Below are positions 7,580 through 15,075 of a DNA stretch of 35,155 nucleotides, one piece after another. Below the pieces are notes generated by a model. It did no database searches. It was not told where the DNA came from and saw only the letters and a program-made list of their open reading frames with translations. The position numbers were made by a program, and so were the translations under genes. The stretch's first letter is position 1, and each line of letters begins with the position of its first letter. The DNA is taken from assembly GCF_015670795.1 (NCBI RefSeq), contig NZ_JADPCJ010000027.1, positions 1 to 35,155 on the forward strand. Reading direction: 5' to 3'. Origin of the DNA: Collinsella aerofaciens. GTDB lineage: Bacteria > Actinomycetota > Coriobacteriia > Coriobacteriales > Coriobacteriaceae.

Positions 7580-8569
7580 CTAGTTCACCTCGACAGGTTT
7601 GGCGCCGGGATAGCGCTCCTCAAAGTCTAGGCGGTACTTATTGTCATTGGTGCCCGCCACGTTGTCGCGTGACAGCGGCGCCACGATCTCATTCTTGTGG
7701 TCCGCAGGCTTGGCGTATTTCAGGCTGATCTCCCAGGCATCACAGATTGCGTCAATGCGGTGATCCAGGTCGTCGTACAGGGCGATGATGTCCTTCCAGG
7801 AGCTGTAGTTCTTGGAGCTCGTCGGGACGTCTAGGTCCTCGACGATATCGTAATACTGCTCGATGGTGTCCTCCGTGCGCTCGGCGACGTCGGCGAGATT
7901 TTGACGTGTGGTTCGATCCTCTTCCAGATAGCTGCCGTTGAAGTTCTGCGCGCAGCCACGGACGTAGTTGTCGAGGTCTTCGAGCAAGTCGTAGTATTCG
8001 CTCAGTCGGCGGTAGAGGTTCTGCTCGGAGAGCGTTGCTTCGCTGCCATCCTCGTCGTCATCGTCATCGTCATCATCGTCGTACAGGCTGTTGGGATCGC
8101 CGAGAGGCTTTAGGTCATCGTCGTCGACGTCATGGTGCAGCTTAGCAACCTCGGCAGTCGTCTGCGTGGCGGCGTTGTCGAAAGGCTTGATCACAAAGAA
8201 AACGACCAGGGCGATGATGATCGCCATCAGCACAACGATAACGGCGATAAGCGGCCCGGTGCCGCTCTTTTTGGGAGCGGGGGTCTGTGGCGAAGTGGGC
8301 GCGTATGCGGGAGCCGGCTGCTGTTGGGGCGAGCCGCTCGCGACGGGTATGCGCTGCGTGGTCTCGACGGCCGCGGGGCTTGCGGCGGGGTCGGGTCGAT
8401 AGGCGAGGGGGTCGTCCGCCTTGACTTGCGGCGTATCAAGGGAGCCGGTCTGCTCAAAAGCGGGCTGGCTATCGCTCGCGGTTGTTTGCTCAACAGGTGC
8501 ACCGCACGAGGTGCAGAACTTGGCATTATCTGCAAGAAGCTTGCCGCACGAGGCGCAATACCGAGACAT
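7580..8569 (-). CDS. zinc-ribbon, single-pass membrane protein with poly-Asp stretch
   Basis: The ATG at 8567-8569 is used because AAAGGAG precedes it; a start six codons upstream lacks one. The 329-aa protein opens with a double-CXXC zinc ribbon (Cys 5, 8, 19, 22). A Pro/Gln/Thr-rich linker follows, then one transmembrane helix at about 105-128. The outer part starts with a run of nine Asp (164-172) and is acidic and helical, with many Tyr, Leu and Asp residues and no known catalytic motif. This layout, a cytosolic zinc ribbon, a membrane span and an extracytoplasmic domain, is common among uncharacterised Actinobacteria and Firmicutes proteins. The function is unknown. It stands alone between two inverted repeats. 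Confidence 0.8.
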   Translation of the reverse strand: MSRYCASCGKLLADNAKFCTSCGAPVEQTTASDSQPAFEQTGSLDTPQVKADDPLAYRPDPAASPAAVETTQRIPVASGSPQQQPAPAYAPTSPQTPAPKKSGTGPLIAVIVVLMAIIIALVVFFVIKPFDNAATQTTAEVAKLHHDVDDDDLKPLGDPNSLYDDDDDDDDDEDGSEATLSEQNLYRRLSEYYDLLEDLDNYVRGCAQNFNGSYLEEDRTTRQNLADVAERTEDTIEQYYDIVEDLDVPTSSKNYSSWKDIIALYDDLDHRIDAICDAWEISLKYAKPADHKNEIVAPLSRDNVAGTNDNKYRLDFEERYPGAKPVEVN

Positions 8570-8606
8570 TGCCACTCCTTTCGCCACATTTCAATGCAAT
8601 ACGACG

Positions 8607-8612
8607 ATTATA
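8607..8612 (-). promoter_or_regulatory. -10 box for the zinc-ribbon protein gene
   Basis: On the minus strand a perfect TATAAT preceded by TGGG lies about 38 bp before the start codon. The -35 region is not clear. Confidence 0.55.
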
Positions 8613-8639
8613 CCCAGCGTCCATAATTCCCCATCATAA

Positions 8640-8704
8640 GTTGCGGTGAAATAGGGACTGTTTGGCGGTCTCAGAGCTTCAATCAGTCCCTATTTCACCG
8701 CAAC
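8640..8704. repeat. 65-bp palindromic element, 21-bp perfect arms
   Basis: The arms at 8640-8660 and 8684-8704 are perfect reverse complements with core GGTGAAATAGGGACTG and enclose a 23-nt loop. No T-run follows. The sequence differs from the 7504-7561 element apart from the shared TAGGGAC, but the design is the same: 21-bp arms around an intergenic gap at one end of the same gene. Confidence 0.7.
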
Positions 8705-8726
8705 TTTGGAAAGGCACCTTTAGCCA

Positions 8727-8756
8727 TTGGGGACGCACCGAGCACTGGGGTATCAT
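8727..8756 (+). promoter_or_regulatory. candidate promoter for tmk-holB-ricT
   Basis: TTGGGG at 8727-8732 and TATCAT at 8751-8756 are 18 bp apart, and tmk starts 52 bp after the -10 box. The match to the consensus is moderate. Confidence 0.45.
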
Positions 8757-8808
8757 GGCTTGGTTGATATATCTGCATTTACGCGCCTTGTAGGAAGGGG
8801 CTGCGCCC

Positions 8809-9492
8809 ATGGCTTTTGAGCCCGCTCAACATAGCTTCATTACGCTCGAGGGTGTCGATGGCGCCGGTAAATCTACGCAGGCGCGCCTGCTTGCCCGTGC
8901 GCTCGACCTTGCCGGCTACCAGGTTGTGACCCTGCGCGAGCCGGGCGGTACCGCCATCAGTGAGAAGATTCGCGCCCTGCTGCTCGACCCCGCCAATACG
9001 GCGATGGCCGACACGTGCGAGCTGCTACTCTACGAGGCCGCGCGTGCCCAGCTGGTGCACGAGGTCATCGCGCCCGCCCTCGCTGCCGGCAAGGTGGTCC
9101 TGTGCGACCGTTTCTACGATTCCACGACCTGCTATCAGGCGTTTGCCGATGGCCTCGATCGCCAGATGGTACGCGATGCCAACAACCTGGCCGTCGCGGG
9201 AACGCACCCGGCGCTCACGCTCGTCTATCACATCACGCCCGAGCAGGCGGCGCTGCGCATGGCGGCCCGCGGTGCGGCCGATCGCATGGAGGCCAAGGGC
9301 ATGGCCTTCCAGGAGCGCGTCTACCAGGGATTTTGCAGCATTGCCGCCGAAGAGCCAAATCGCGTAAAGCTCATCGACGCCACCGCGTCAATTGCAGACG
9401 TCTTCGCGCAGACGGTCGAGCAGGTTCGTGCGCACGGTCTCGACATCCCCCAGGATACCGTCGCCGCCGCGCTTGCCCAGGAGGCTGAGTAA
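8809..9492 (+). CDS. tmk: thymidylate kinase
   Basis: The 227-aa protein has the P-loop EGVDGAGKST near residue 14, the LREPGGT substrate segment and the CDRFYDST motif of dTMP kinases. It phosphorylates dTMP to dTDP. GGAAGGGG precedes the ATG. One base separates its stop from holB, and the order tmk-holB-ricT resembles the conserved Firmicutes cluster. Confidence 0.96.
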   Translation: MAFEPAQHSFITLEGVDGAGKSTQARLLARALDLAGYQVVTLREPGGTAISEKIRALLLDPANTAMADTCELLLYEAARAQLVHEVIAPALAAGKVVLCDRFYDSTTCYQAFADGLDRQMVRDANNLAVAGTHPALTLVYHITPEQAALRMAARGAADRMEAKGMAFQERVYQGFCSIAAEEPNRVKLIDATASIADVFAQTVEQVRAHGLDIPQDTVAAALAQEAE

Positions 9493-9493
9493 C

Positions 9494-10621
9494 ATGGCCC
9501 CCGCGCAGACAAGCCTGCTGGCCAAGCTAGACACCCAACAGCGCGTGCGCGACTTTTTGACCAATGCCGTCACCAGCGGTCGCGCATCGCACGCCTACCT
9601 GTTTTTGGGCGCGCCCGGCGCGGGCAAGCTCGACGCCGCGTGGGCGCTTGCCCAGGCATTCCTGTGCGAGCAGGACGGCTGCGGCTCGTGCGACAGCTGC
9701 GTGCGCGTCGCACGCCATACGCACCCCGACGTGCACTATTACACCCCCGAAAGCGCTACGGGCTACCTCATCGCGCAGACCCGCGAGCTGCTCGACGACG
9801 TGCCCCTGGCGCCCATCCGCGCCAAGGCGAAGGTCTACATCATCGACCGTGCCGAGCAACTGCGCGCCAACACCGCCAACGCGCTGCTCAAAACGCTCGA
9901 GGAACCGCCCGAGGGCGTCATGTTCATCCTGTTGGGCACCTCGGCCGACGTGATGCTGCCCACCATCGTGAGCCGCTGCCAGTGCGTGCCGTTTCGGCTG
10001 GTGTCGCCCACTGTGGCCGCGCAGGCCGTGAGCCGCGCCACCGGTCAAGATCCCGCGCGCTGCCGCATGGCCGTCGCCGTGGCGGGAAGCCCCACGCGTG
10101 GTATCGAGTTCCTCAAGAGCGCCGAGCGCCAGGACGCCCGTCGCCAGATGGTCCGTGCCATCGACTCGCTCATCGCCGCCGACGAGGCCGATGTGCTCAG
10201 TCGCGCCAAGTCGCTCATCGTCGCCGTCAAGGCGCCGCTCGCCGAGGTCAAGTCCACGCAGGAAAAGGTGCTCGAGCAAAATGCCGACTACCTGTCGCGT
10301 GGAGCATTGAAGCAGCTTGAGGACCGCAACAAGCGCGAACTCAACGCGCGCGAGCGTTCGGGTATCATGGAAGCGCTGGCGAGCGCGCGGACGCTCATGC
10401 GCGACGTGCTGCTGACGCTTCAGGATGAGGCGGCAGACGTTGTGAACGAGGACGTGCGCGACACGATCGGGCGGCTTGCCGCGGCGACGAATGTTGCGGG
10501 TGCCACACAGGCGCTCGAGGCGGTTGCCGCCGCTGAGCGCAACATCGCCAGAAACGTTACTCCCCAGCTGGCCATCGAGGTCATGCTGTTCGATATCAGG
10601 AAGGCACTGAAATGCCGTTAG
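9494..10621 (+). CDS. holB: DNA polymerase III delta' subunit
   Basis: The ATG at 9494 has AGGAGG in the tail of tmk. The 375-aa clamp-loader subunit has a degenerate P-loop (GAPGAGKLDAA, with Leu where ATPases have Thr/Ser), as expected for the non-hydrolysing delta' subunit. It also has a four-Cys zinc module (CEQDGCGSCDSC), the DRAEQLRANTANALLKTLEEPP segment and the sensor SRC (IVSRCQ). Its 3' end overlaps ricT by 10 nt. Confidence 0.93.
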   Translation: MAPAQTSLLAKLDTQQRVRDFLTNAVTSGRASHAYLFLGAPGAGKLDAAWALAQAFLCEQDGCGSCDSCVRVARHTHPDVHYYTPESATGYLIAQTRELLDDVPLAPIRAKAKVYIIDRAEQLRANTANALLKTLEEPPEGVMFILLGTSADVMLPTIVSRCQCVPFRLVSPTVAAQAVSRATGQDPARCRMAVAVAGSPTRGIEFLKSAERQDARRQMVRAIDSLIAADEADVLSRAKSLIVAVKAPLAEVKSTQEKVLEQNADYLSRGALKQLEDRNKRELNARERSGIMEALASARTLMRDVLLTLQDEAADVVNEDVRDTIGRLAAATNVAGATQALEAVAAAERNIARNVTPQLAIEVMLFDIRKALKCR

Positions 10622-12312
10622 TCGTACCCGTTAAGTTTACCTACGCCTCGCGCGACCTGTGGTTTGACCCGCAGGATCTGGATATCCTCGAGGCCGATTA
10701 TGCCATTTGTTCTACCGAGCGCGGAACCGAGATCGGCCTGGTCACGGCCGACCCCTTCGAGGTGCCGCTCGACGAAATCGGTCAGCCGCTCAAGCCCGTG
10801 TTGCGCGTAGCGAGCGACATCGACCTGCAGCTTGCCGACGACCTGGCTATCCAGGGTGACGAGGCCATGGTCGACTTCCGCCGTCTGGTCAAGGAACTCG
10901 ACCTCGAGATGAAGCCGGTCGGCGTCGAGTACCTGTTTGGCGGCGAGAAGGCTGTGTTCTACTTTGCTGCCGAGGAGCGCGTCGATTTCCGTCAGCTCGT
11001 CAAGGACCTGTCCTCGACGCTGCACATTCGCGTCGACATGCGCCAGATCGGCGTGCGCGACGAGACCCGCCTGGTGGGCGGCTATGCCCAGTGCGGCCAG
11101 GAGCTCTGCTGCACGCGCTTTGGCGGACAGTTTGAGCCGGTTTCGATTCGCATGGCAAAAGAGCAGGACCTGCCACTCAACTCGTCCAAAATTAGCGGCG
11201 TCTGCGGCCGCCTGATGTGCTGCCTGCGCTACGAGTTCGAGGCGTACAAGGACTTTAAGAGCCGCGCGCCCAAAAAGAAGACGCTTATCGATACGCCGCT
11301 TGGCAAGGCGCGTATCCAGGAATATGACACGCCGCGCGAGCAGCTGGTGTTGCGCCTGGAGAACGGCAAAGTCTTTAAGGTCAACCTGGCCGACATGACG
11401 TGCTCGGAGGGCTGCAAAAAGAAGGCCGCCGAGCAGGGCTGCAACTGCCGTCCCGACTGCGTGACGCGCGATGTGCTCGAGCGTATCGAGTCGCCCGAGA
11501 TGCGCTTGGCGCTTATGGAGCTCGACCGCGAGAACGGCGTCGACGTGGGCGATGGCCTGTCGAGCGCCGACCGTCTGGCGGGGACGACGATGCCCAAGCG
11601 CCGTCGCCGCGATGCGGACGCCGATACCCGTGCCGGTCAGAGCCAAGGCGAGGGTCGCGGCCGCGGTAAGGGTCGCGGCAAGGCCGAGGCACCCGAGGCC
11701 GAGGAGGCTGCCGGTGGACGTCGCCGCCGCAAGCGCTCGGGTTCGGGCGATGCCGGCGAGGCCGCTCCCGCAGGCAAGAATTCCCCCCGCGAGCGCGAGG
11801 CTCAGCAGCCCCAACAGCAAAACCGCGGCGGTGGCATGAATCCCACGCGCCGTCGCCGCCGCCATTTGTCGAGCGAGGAGCGCGAGGACGCCTTCCGCGC
11901 CGCAGCCGCTCGCGAAGCCGGTGCCGGCCCCAAGGGTGGTTCGGGTTCTGATACGCCTGCCGACAAGGGTGGCAAGCAGCGCAACGATGACGAGCGCACC
12001 CCGCGTCCGCGTCGTCGCCATTCCTCGGGCACGCAGCAAAAGCCCTCGGTGCCCTCTGTGGCCGATCAGGTCTCGGATGGCGAGGTCAAGGTCACGCGCC
12101 GTCGTCCCGGAGATGGCGGGGGAGCTGCTGCCAAGGTTTCGCGTGGCGCCGCTCGTGACGAGCGCGAGCCGCGCGAGGATCGCGGTGGCGAGGGCTCGGC
12201 CGACCAGGGTCAAAAGCGCCGTCGCCGTCGCCGTTCCCGCAAGCCGCGCCAGGATGGTGGCGAGGGCTCGACCCCGTCTTCGTCCGCACCGCAACCGCCC
12301 GCCGGCGAATAA
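10612..12312 (+). CDS. ricT: RicT/YaaT (PSP1-domain) protein with long Arg/Gly-rich tail
   Basis: Residues 1 to about 300 match the PSP1 family, with the Cys motifs QCGQELCCTRFGG and GVCGRLMCCLRYE. In Bacillus subtilis, RicT with RicA and RicF forms an Fe-S complex that works with RNase Y in mRNA processing. About 250 further residues follow from residue 318, a disordered tail rich in Arg, Gly, Lys, Glu and Ala with repeated RRRRR-type clusters and RG repeats. That tail roughly doubles the usual length and suggests RNA binding; this is inference. The start overlaps holB. RicA and RicF are not in the window. Confidence 0.88.
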   Translation: MPLVVPVKFTYASRDLWFDPQDLDILEADYAICSTERGTEIGLVTADPFEVPLDEIGQPLKPVLRVASDIDLQLADDLAIQGDEAMVDFRRLVKELDLEMKPVGVEYLFGGEKAVFYFAAEERVDFRQLVKDLSSTLHIRVDMRQIGVRDETRLVGGYAQCGQELCCTRFGGQFEPVSIRMAKEQDLPLNSSKISGVCGRLMCCLRYEFEAYKDFKSRAPKKKTLIDTPLGKARIQEYDTPREQLVLRLENGKVFKVNLADMTCSEGCKKKAAEQGCNCRPDCVTRDVLERIESPEMRLALMELDRENGVDVGDGLSSADRLAGTTMPKRRRRDADADTRAGQSQGEGRGRGKGRGKAEAPEAEEAAGGRRRRKRSGSGDAGEAAPAGKNSPREREAQQPQQQNRGGGMNPTRRRRRHLSSEEREDAFRAAAAREAGAGPKGGSGSDTPADKGGKQRNDDERTPRPRRRHSSGTQQKPSVPSVADQVSDGEVKVTRRRPGDGGGAAAKVSRGAARDEREPREDRGGEGSADQGQKRRRRRRSRKPRQDGGEGSTPSSSAPQPPAGE

Positions 12313-12340
12313 CGCCCGCGAGCGGATTTAGCCCGCCTTG

Positions 12341-12357
12341 CCCCGAGCGCATCGGGG
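12341..12357 (+). terminator. weak hairpin after ricT
   Basis: CCCCGA pairs with TCGGGG around a 5-nt loop, but no T-run follows; TATCAT (12358-12363) follows at once and may be a -10 box for comF. Confidence 0.35.
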
Positions 12358-12375
12358 TATCATAGCGCCGAATCA

Positions 12376-12411
12376 ACAACCCTCCCTGCGACCGAACGTA
12401 GGGAGGGTTGT
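12376..12411 (+). promoter_or_regulatory. hairpin that sequesters the comF ribosome binding site
   Basis: A perfect 12-bp stem (12376-12387 with 12400-12411) closes a 12-nt loop. Its right arm, AGGGAGGGTTGT, contains the only ribosome binding site of the comF TTG start at 12415. There is no T-run, so translational control fits better than termination. Confidence 0.55.
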
Positions 12412-12414
12412 GTC

Positions 12415-13221
12415 TTGAAGAGCCGTTTGAACATATTGAGCTGTCTGCAGGGTGCCGGTGCGCTACCGTTTGCGGACGAATTACTACCGTTTGCCGAGCG
12501 GGTGGCACGCGAGGCGCTCGAGGCATTGTCGCCAACACGATGTGCCGGCTGCGAGCGCGCCGGTACGCTTATTTGCCAAGACTGCCTTGCCGCGTTCACG
12601 CTCATCGACCCACGTCATAGCTGCACCCGATGCAGCGCCCCGTTTGGGGATTTGCTGTGCACTGAGTGTTCGGTCGAGGGCACGTCCTCGGCAATGACGG
12701 AGGCGCTCGACCGCTGCCTGGCGTGCGCCGTCTATGCGCATCCGCTGCCGCGCATCATTAAAGCGTACAAGGATGCGGGCGAGCGACGTCTGGCTCCGTA
12801 TCTGGCGGAGCTGCTCTACGACACCGCCCTGCATGCCCAGGTCGTAGCGCCCGATCGCTATGGAGGTGTGCTGTCCGGTGCGGATGCGGTGGTGTTTGTG
12901 CCTGCGACGGCGGCAGCGTTTCGGCGGCGTGGTTTTGATCATATGGAGGCTATTGCGCGTCCATTTTGCGAGCTGTCGGGTGTTCCCCTGCTCGATGCTC
13001 TCGTCAAGTACGGGCATGGCGACCAGCGTGAACTCGGTCGTGAAGAACGCCGTGAACGCGCCCGAGGCATGTATGAGACCGTTGAGGACGTGCACGGCCG
13101 CCACCTGCTGCTTATCGATGACGTTATCACCACGGGCGCGACGATGGCCGCGGCTTCGGCGGAACTCAAGCGCGCCGGCGCTGCGGCAGTCGATGGCCTT
13201 GCTATCGCACGTGTTTGGTAG
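12415..13221 (+). CDS. comF: ComF-family amidophosphoribosyltransferase-like protein
   Basis: The 268-aa protein has an N-terminal double zinc ribbon (CAGCERAGTLICQDC and CTRCSAPFGDLLCTEC) followed by a type I phosphoribosyltransferase fold with the PRPP loop LLLIDDVITTGAT near the C-terminus. Relatives act in DNA uptake during natural competence. The TTG start follows a GGGAGGG that is locked in a hairpin. No other competence gene is present here. Confidence 0.9.
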   Translation: MKSRLNILSCLQGAGALPFADELLPFAERVAREALEALSPTRCAGCERAGTLICQDCLAAFTLIDPRHSCTRCSAPFGDLLCTECSVEGTSSAMTEALDRCLACAVYAHPLPRIIKAYKDAGERRLAPYLAELLYDTALHAQVVAPDRYGGVLSGADAVVFVPATAAAFRRRGFDHMEAIARPFCELSGVPLLDALVKYGHGDQRELGREERRERARGMYETVEDVHGRHLLLIDDVITTGATMAAASAELKRAGAAAVDGLAIARVW

Positions 13222-13232
13222 GGGTGATTCAT

Positions 13233-14342
13233 GTGGCGGTAACAATCAGGTGGTGCAACAAACCGACAAAAGAGCAGCTAGCGGCTTCCGTAATCCTAAC
13301 TGGCGCCTCGGCGCTACGCATGATGCGCGCCGAGCGCCGGCAGATGGGCTACATAAGCTGGAAGGACCTTAATCCCGATGAAGAGCGCCGTGTGCTGCGC
13401 ACATCGTCGCCCTCGACCGAGGACATCTATCTTCCCGATTTGGTGCGGATTGGGGCCGCAAGCGGCGAGGTGCAAGAGGATTTGTGCTTGCTGGTAGGGT
13501 CTGCAGCGCAGCGCCGCCGTATTCTTGGCGTGAGCTGGTCCGTATGCTCCGAGTTGCCCGCCGGCTCGATTCTAGAGGTGGAACCGGGGGTGTACAGTCT
13601 ATCTCCCGAGGCCCTTTGCGTAGCCGTCGCGCGCGAGGTCGGCTGCATCCAGGCATTTGCCCTGGCCCAGGAGCTGTGCTCTAAGATTTCACTGAGTGAC
13701 CGCGGGAAGTATCTGCCTCCCTACACCTCGCCTGTCGTGAACAAATTGGCAAAGGACAAAGACCAGCCGCCAGATGTCGGTTACTTTGAGGTCGAGTCCG
13801 TGCTGACACCCGATTGCCTGGTAGATTACCTCGCGGCATGCAAGGGGAGCGCGGCCAAGCAGCTGCGGCGGCTGTGTCCCTATCTGTCGGAAAACCTGCG
13901 TTCACCCATGGAGTGCATCATGCTTGCCATGTTTTCGCTTCCGTTTTCCTATGGCGGATTTGCCTGTGGTCCCTTTAAGACCGACTACAAGATCGAGTTC
14001 AACGACCGTGCACAGGCGATCTCGGGGATGCCGCATGCGGTTTGCGATGCCTTTCAGGAAGCAGCCCGGTTTGACTTGGAATACAACGGTGAGCTGGGCC
14101 ATTCCTCTCGGAGGGGACGTATCCATGATGAAAAGCGCAACACGGGCTTGATTACTATGGGAATCGAGGTCGCGACGGTCAACAACGAAATGCTCTGTGA
14201 CATGGAAGCGATGGAAGCACTCGCATGGCGCATCCACCAGCGTATGGGTAAGCGATATCAGAATCGCGTAGAGGCTCGTCGAAAGAGGCAAGATGCTCTG
14301 CTGAATACGCTCCGAGCGTGCTTTGGGCTCAAACCAGCGTAA
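13233..14342 (+). CDS. putative nuclease: AbiEi-like N-terminal region plus DUF559/Vsr-like C-terminal domain
   Basis: The GTG at 13233 is chosen because AGGGGTGA lies just upstream; earlier in-frame TTG/GTG codons overlap comF and have no site. The product is 369 aa. The C-terminal part holds F280-D-L-E-Y-N-G followed by HSSRRGRIHDEKRNTGLITMG (quoted in part), a pattern resembling DUF559/Vsr-type PD-(D/E)XK endonucleases. The N-terminal half, with TGASALRMMRAERR, an LPAGSILEVEPGVYSLSPE stretch and a helical region, recalls AbiEi/COG5340 regulators. Codon use is less GC-rich than in the housekeeping genes around it. No partner toxin is adjacent. The function is unproven; both similarities are from memory of family patterns. 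Confidence 0.6.
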   Translation: MAVTIRWCNKPTKEQLAASVILTGASALRMMRAERRQMGYISWKDLNPDEERRVLRTSSPSTEDIYLPDLVRIGAASGEVQEDLCLLVGSAAQRRRILGVSWSVCSELPAGSILEVEPGVYSLSPEALCVAVAREVGCIQAFALAQELCSKISLSDRGKYLPPYTSPVVNKLAKDKDQPPDVGYFEVESVLTPDCLVDYLAACKGSAAKQLRRLCPYLSENLRSPMECIMLAMFSLPFSYGGFACGPFKTDYKIEFNDRAQAISGMPHAVCDAFQEAARFDLEYNGELGHSSRRGRIHDEKRNTGLITMGIEVATVNNEMLCDMEAMEALAWRIHQRMGKRYQNRVEARRKRQDALLNTLRACFGLKPA

Positions 14343-14377
14343 AACTATGGCTTTATAGGGGGTCTGTTTATATGCTC

Positions 14378-14594
14378 TGTGCAAAAAACGGCAAATATGA
14401 GTACTGTTACTAGATTAGTGACAGCAAAAACAAAGAAACTTGGGCCGATAATCTGGATTCAGCGAAGAGATAATAAACGAATGTGGAATATCTTGGCGCC
14501 AAGCAGGCTGTGCGGAACTCAAAAAGGGCTCGTGAGGCGGTAATACGCTGCTACTAAATTGGTAACAGTACTCATATTTGCCGTTTTTTGCACA
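14378..14594. mobile_element. MITE-like element with 33-bp perfect terminal inverted repeats
   Basis: Left end 14378-14410 and right end 14562-14594 are perfect 33-bp reverse complements that include CGGCAAATATGAGTACTGTT. Inside them complementarity continues imperfectly (TTAGTGACAGC against GCTGCTACTAA). The 150-bp interior contains the palindrome CTTGGCGCCAAG (14492-14503) and no ORF. No target duplication is visible. It is AT-richer than its surroundings. It may be a non-autonomous transposable element, or a long RNA hairpin. Confidence 0.65.
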
Positions 14595-14614
14595 CGGCAC
14601 CCTGAGACGGGTGT

Positions 14615-14643
14615 CCCGGAGCTCCCCGTAGGGGAGCTCCGGG
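14615..14643. repeat. perfect 13-bp GC hairpin
   Basis: CCCGGAGCTCCCC pairs with GGGGAGCTCCGGG around GTA. No T-run follows, so it is not a classic terminator. It sits between the inverted-repeat element and the promoter at 14716 and may insulate the two. Confidence 0.5.
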
Positions 14644-14715
14644 CTTCATAGGGGCACGAATGGTCCGCTCCGACCCGCAAAATCTGTACTCGAGATGCGA
14701 ATGACGCCCCTAACC

Positions 14716-14744
14716 TTAAACTTTAGCTTGAACTTAGCTATAAT
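14716..14744 (+). promoter_or_regulatory. sigma-70-type promoter of the leader/lipoprotein unit
   Basis: TTAAAC at 14716-14721 and a perfect TATAAT at 14739-14744 are separated by exactly 17 bp. The predicted transcription start is near 14751, about 325 nt before the lipoprotein start codon. Confidence 0.75.
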
Positions 14745-14750
14745 GCGCTT

Positions 14751-15070
14751 CGTTCCTACCAGGCTGTGGTTGCGGACGGACGAAATGCCCGTCCTAGTCC
14801 AAGACAGACGCGGTCAAAGGGATCCACGTAAGCGACCGCGTGCGCGCGGCGCGATCATGGCGCGTCCTAGATGTAAGCCGCACCGTCCGTTCTACTTTCT
14901 TTGGGGCAATACCGCCTCGCGGGCGAGCGGGCCAGTCGTGAAGGTGGCTGCGGCCTCCCGAGCAAACACCCCGGTGCGCAAGTGTGGGGTCAAATACCAG
15001 GTCAGCTGGTGGGAACAACCTGATATTCCGCGCAACGCACGGATCGTATACGACACAGAAGGCAGGGTAG
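14751..15070 (+). ncRNA. candidate structured leader or independent small RNA
   Basis: The 320-nt stretch after the promoter forms several local hairpins. These include GGACGG/CCGTCC (14774-14794), ACCCC/GGGGT (14968-14990), and AATACCAGGT/ACCTGATATT (14993-15002 with 15018-15027, 9 of 10 paired). It matches no riboswitch or RNA family that I can name. The boundaries are guesses. It may be a cis-regulatory leader of the lipoprotein gene or a separate RNA. Confidence 0.4.
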
Positions 15071-15075
15071 TGGAC

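Larger units (their letters stand above)
14343..15075. other. gene-free stretch: inverted-repeat element, GC hairpin, promoter and leader
   Basis: In these 733 bp no convincing protein is seen. It holds the 217-bp inverted-repeat element (14378-14594), a perfect 13-bp hairpin (14615-14643), a consensus promoter (14716-14744) and about 330 nt of structured leader. One frame is open from 14695 into the lipoprotein gene, but its translation is Arg/Pro-rich with no signal or domain, so it is not called as coding. Confidence 0.7.

Noticed and set aside
13900..14200. A complete AbiE toxin-antitoxin pair
   Set aside because: No nucleotidyltransferase (AbiEii) gene is next to the AbiEi-like protein.
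14925..14960. GCGGGCCAGTC also present in E. coli 6S RNA
   Set aside because: A short match only; the long double arm and central bubble of 6S RNA cannot be drawn with the flanking sequence.
14991..15027. Resemblance to the apical domain of SRP (4.5S) RNA: ACCAGGTCAG is shared with the E. coli sequence
   Set aside because: The essential 3' side (AGCAG) and the GGAA tip in context are missing, and the arms do not extend into a full SRP hairpin.
15015..15035. AACCTGAT-like box reminiscent of a TPP riboswitch
   Set aside because: No CTGAGA segment upstream and no TAATACC segment downstream; the downstream gene is unrelated to thiamine.
14695..15075. In-frame 127-codon extension of the solute-binding lipoprotein
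   Set aside because: It would put a lipoprotein signal in the middle of a protein, crosses the consensus promoter, and translates to Arg/Pro-rich sequence.
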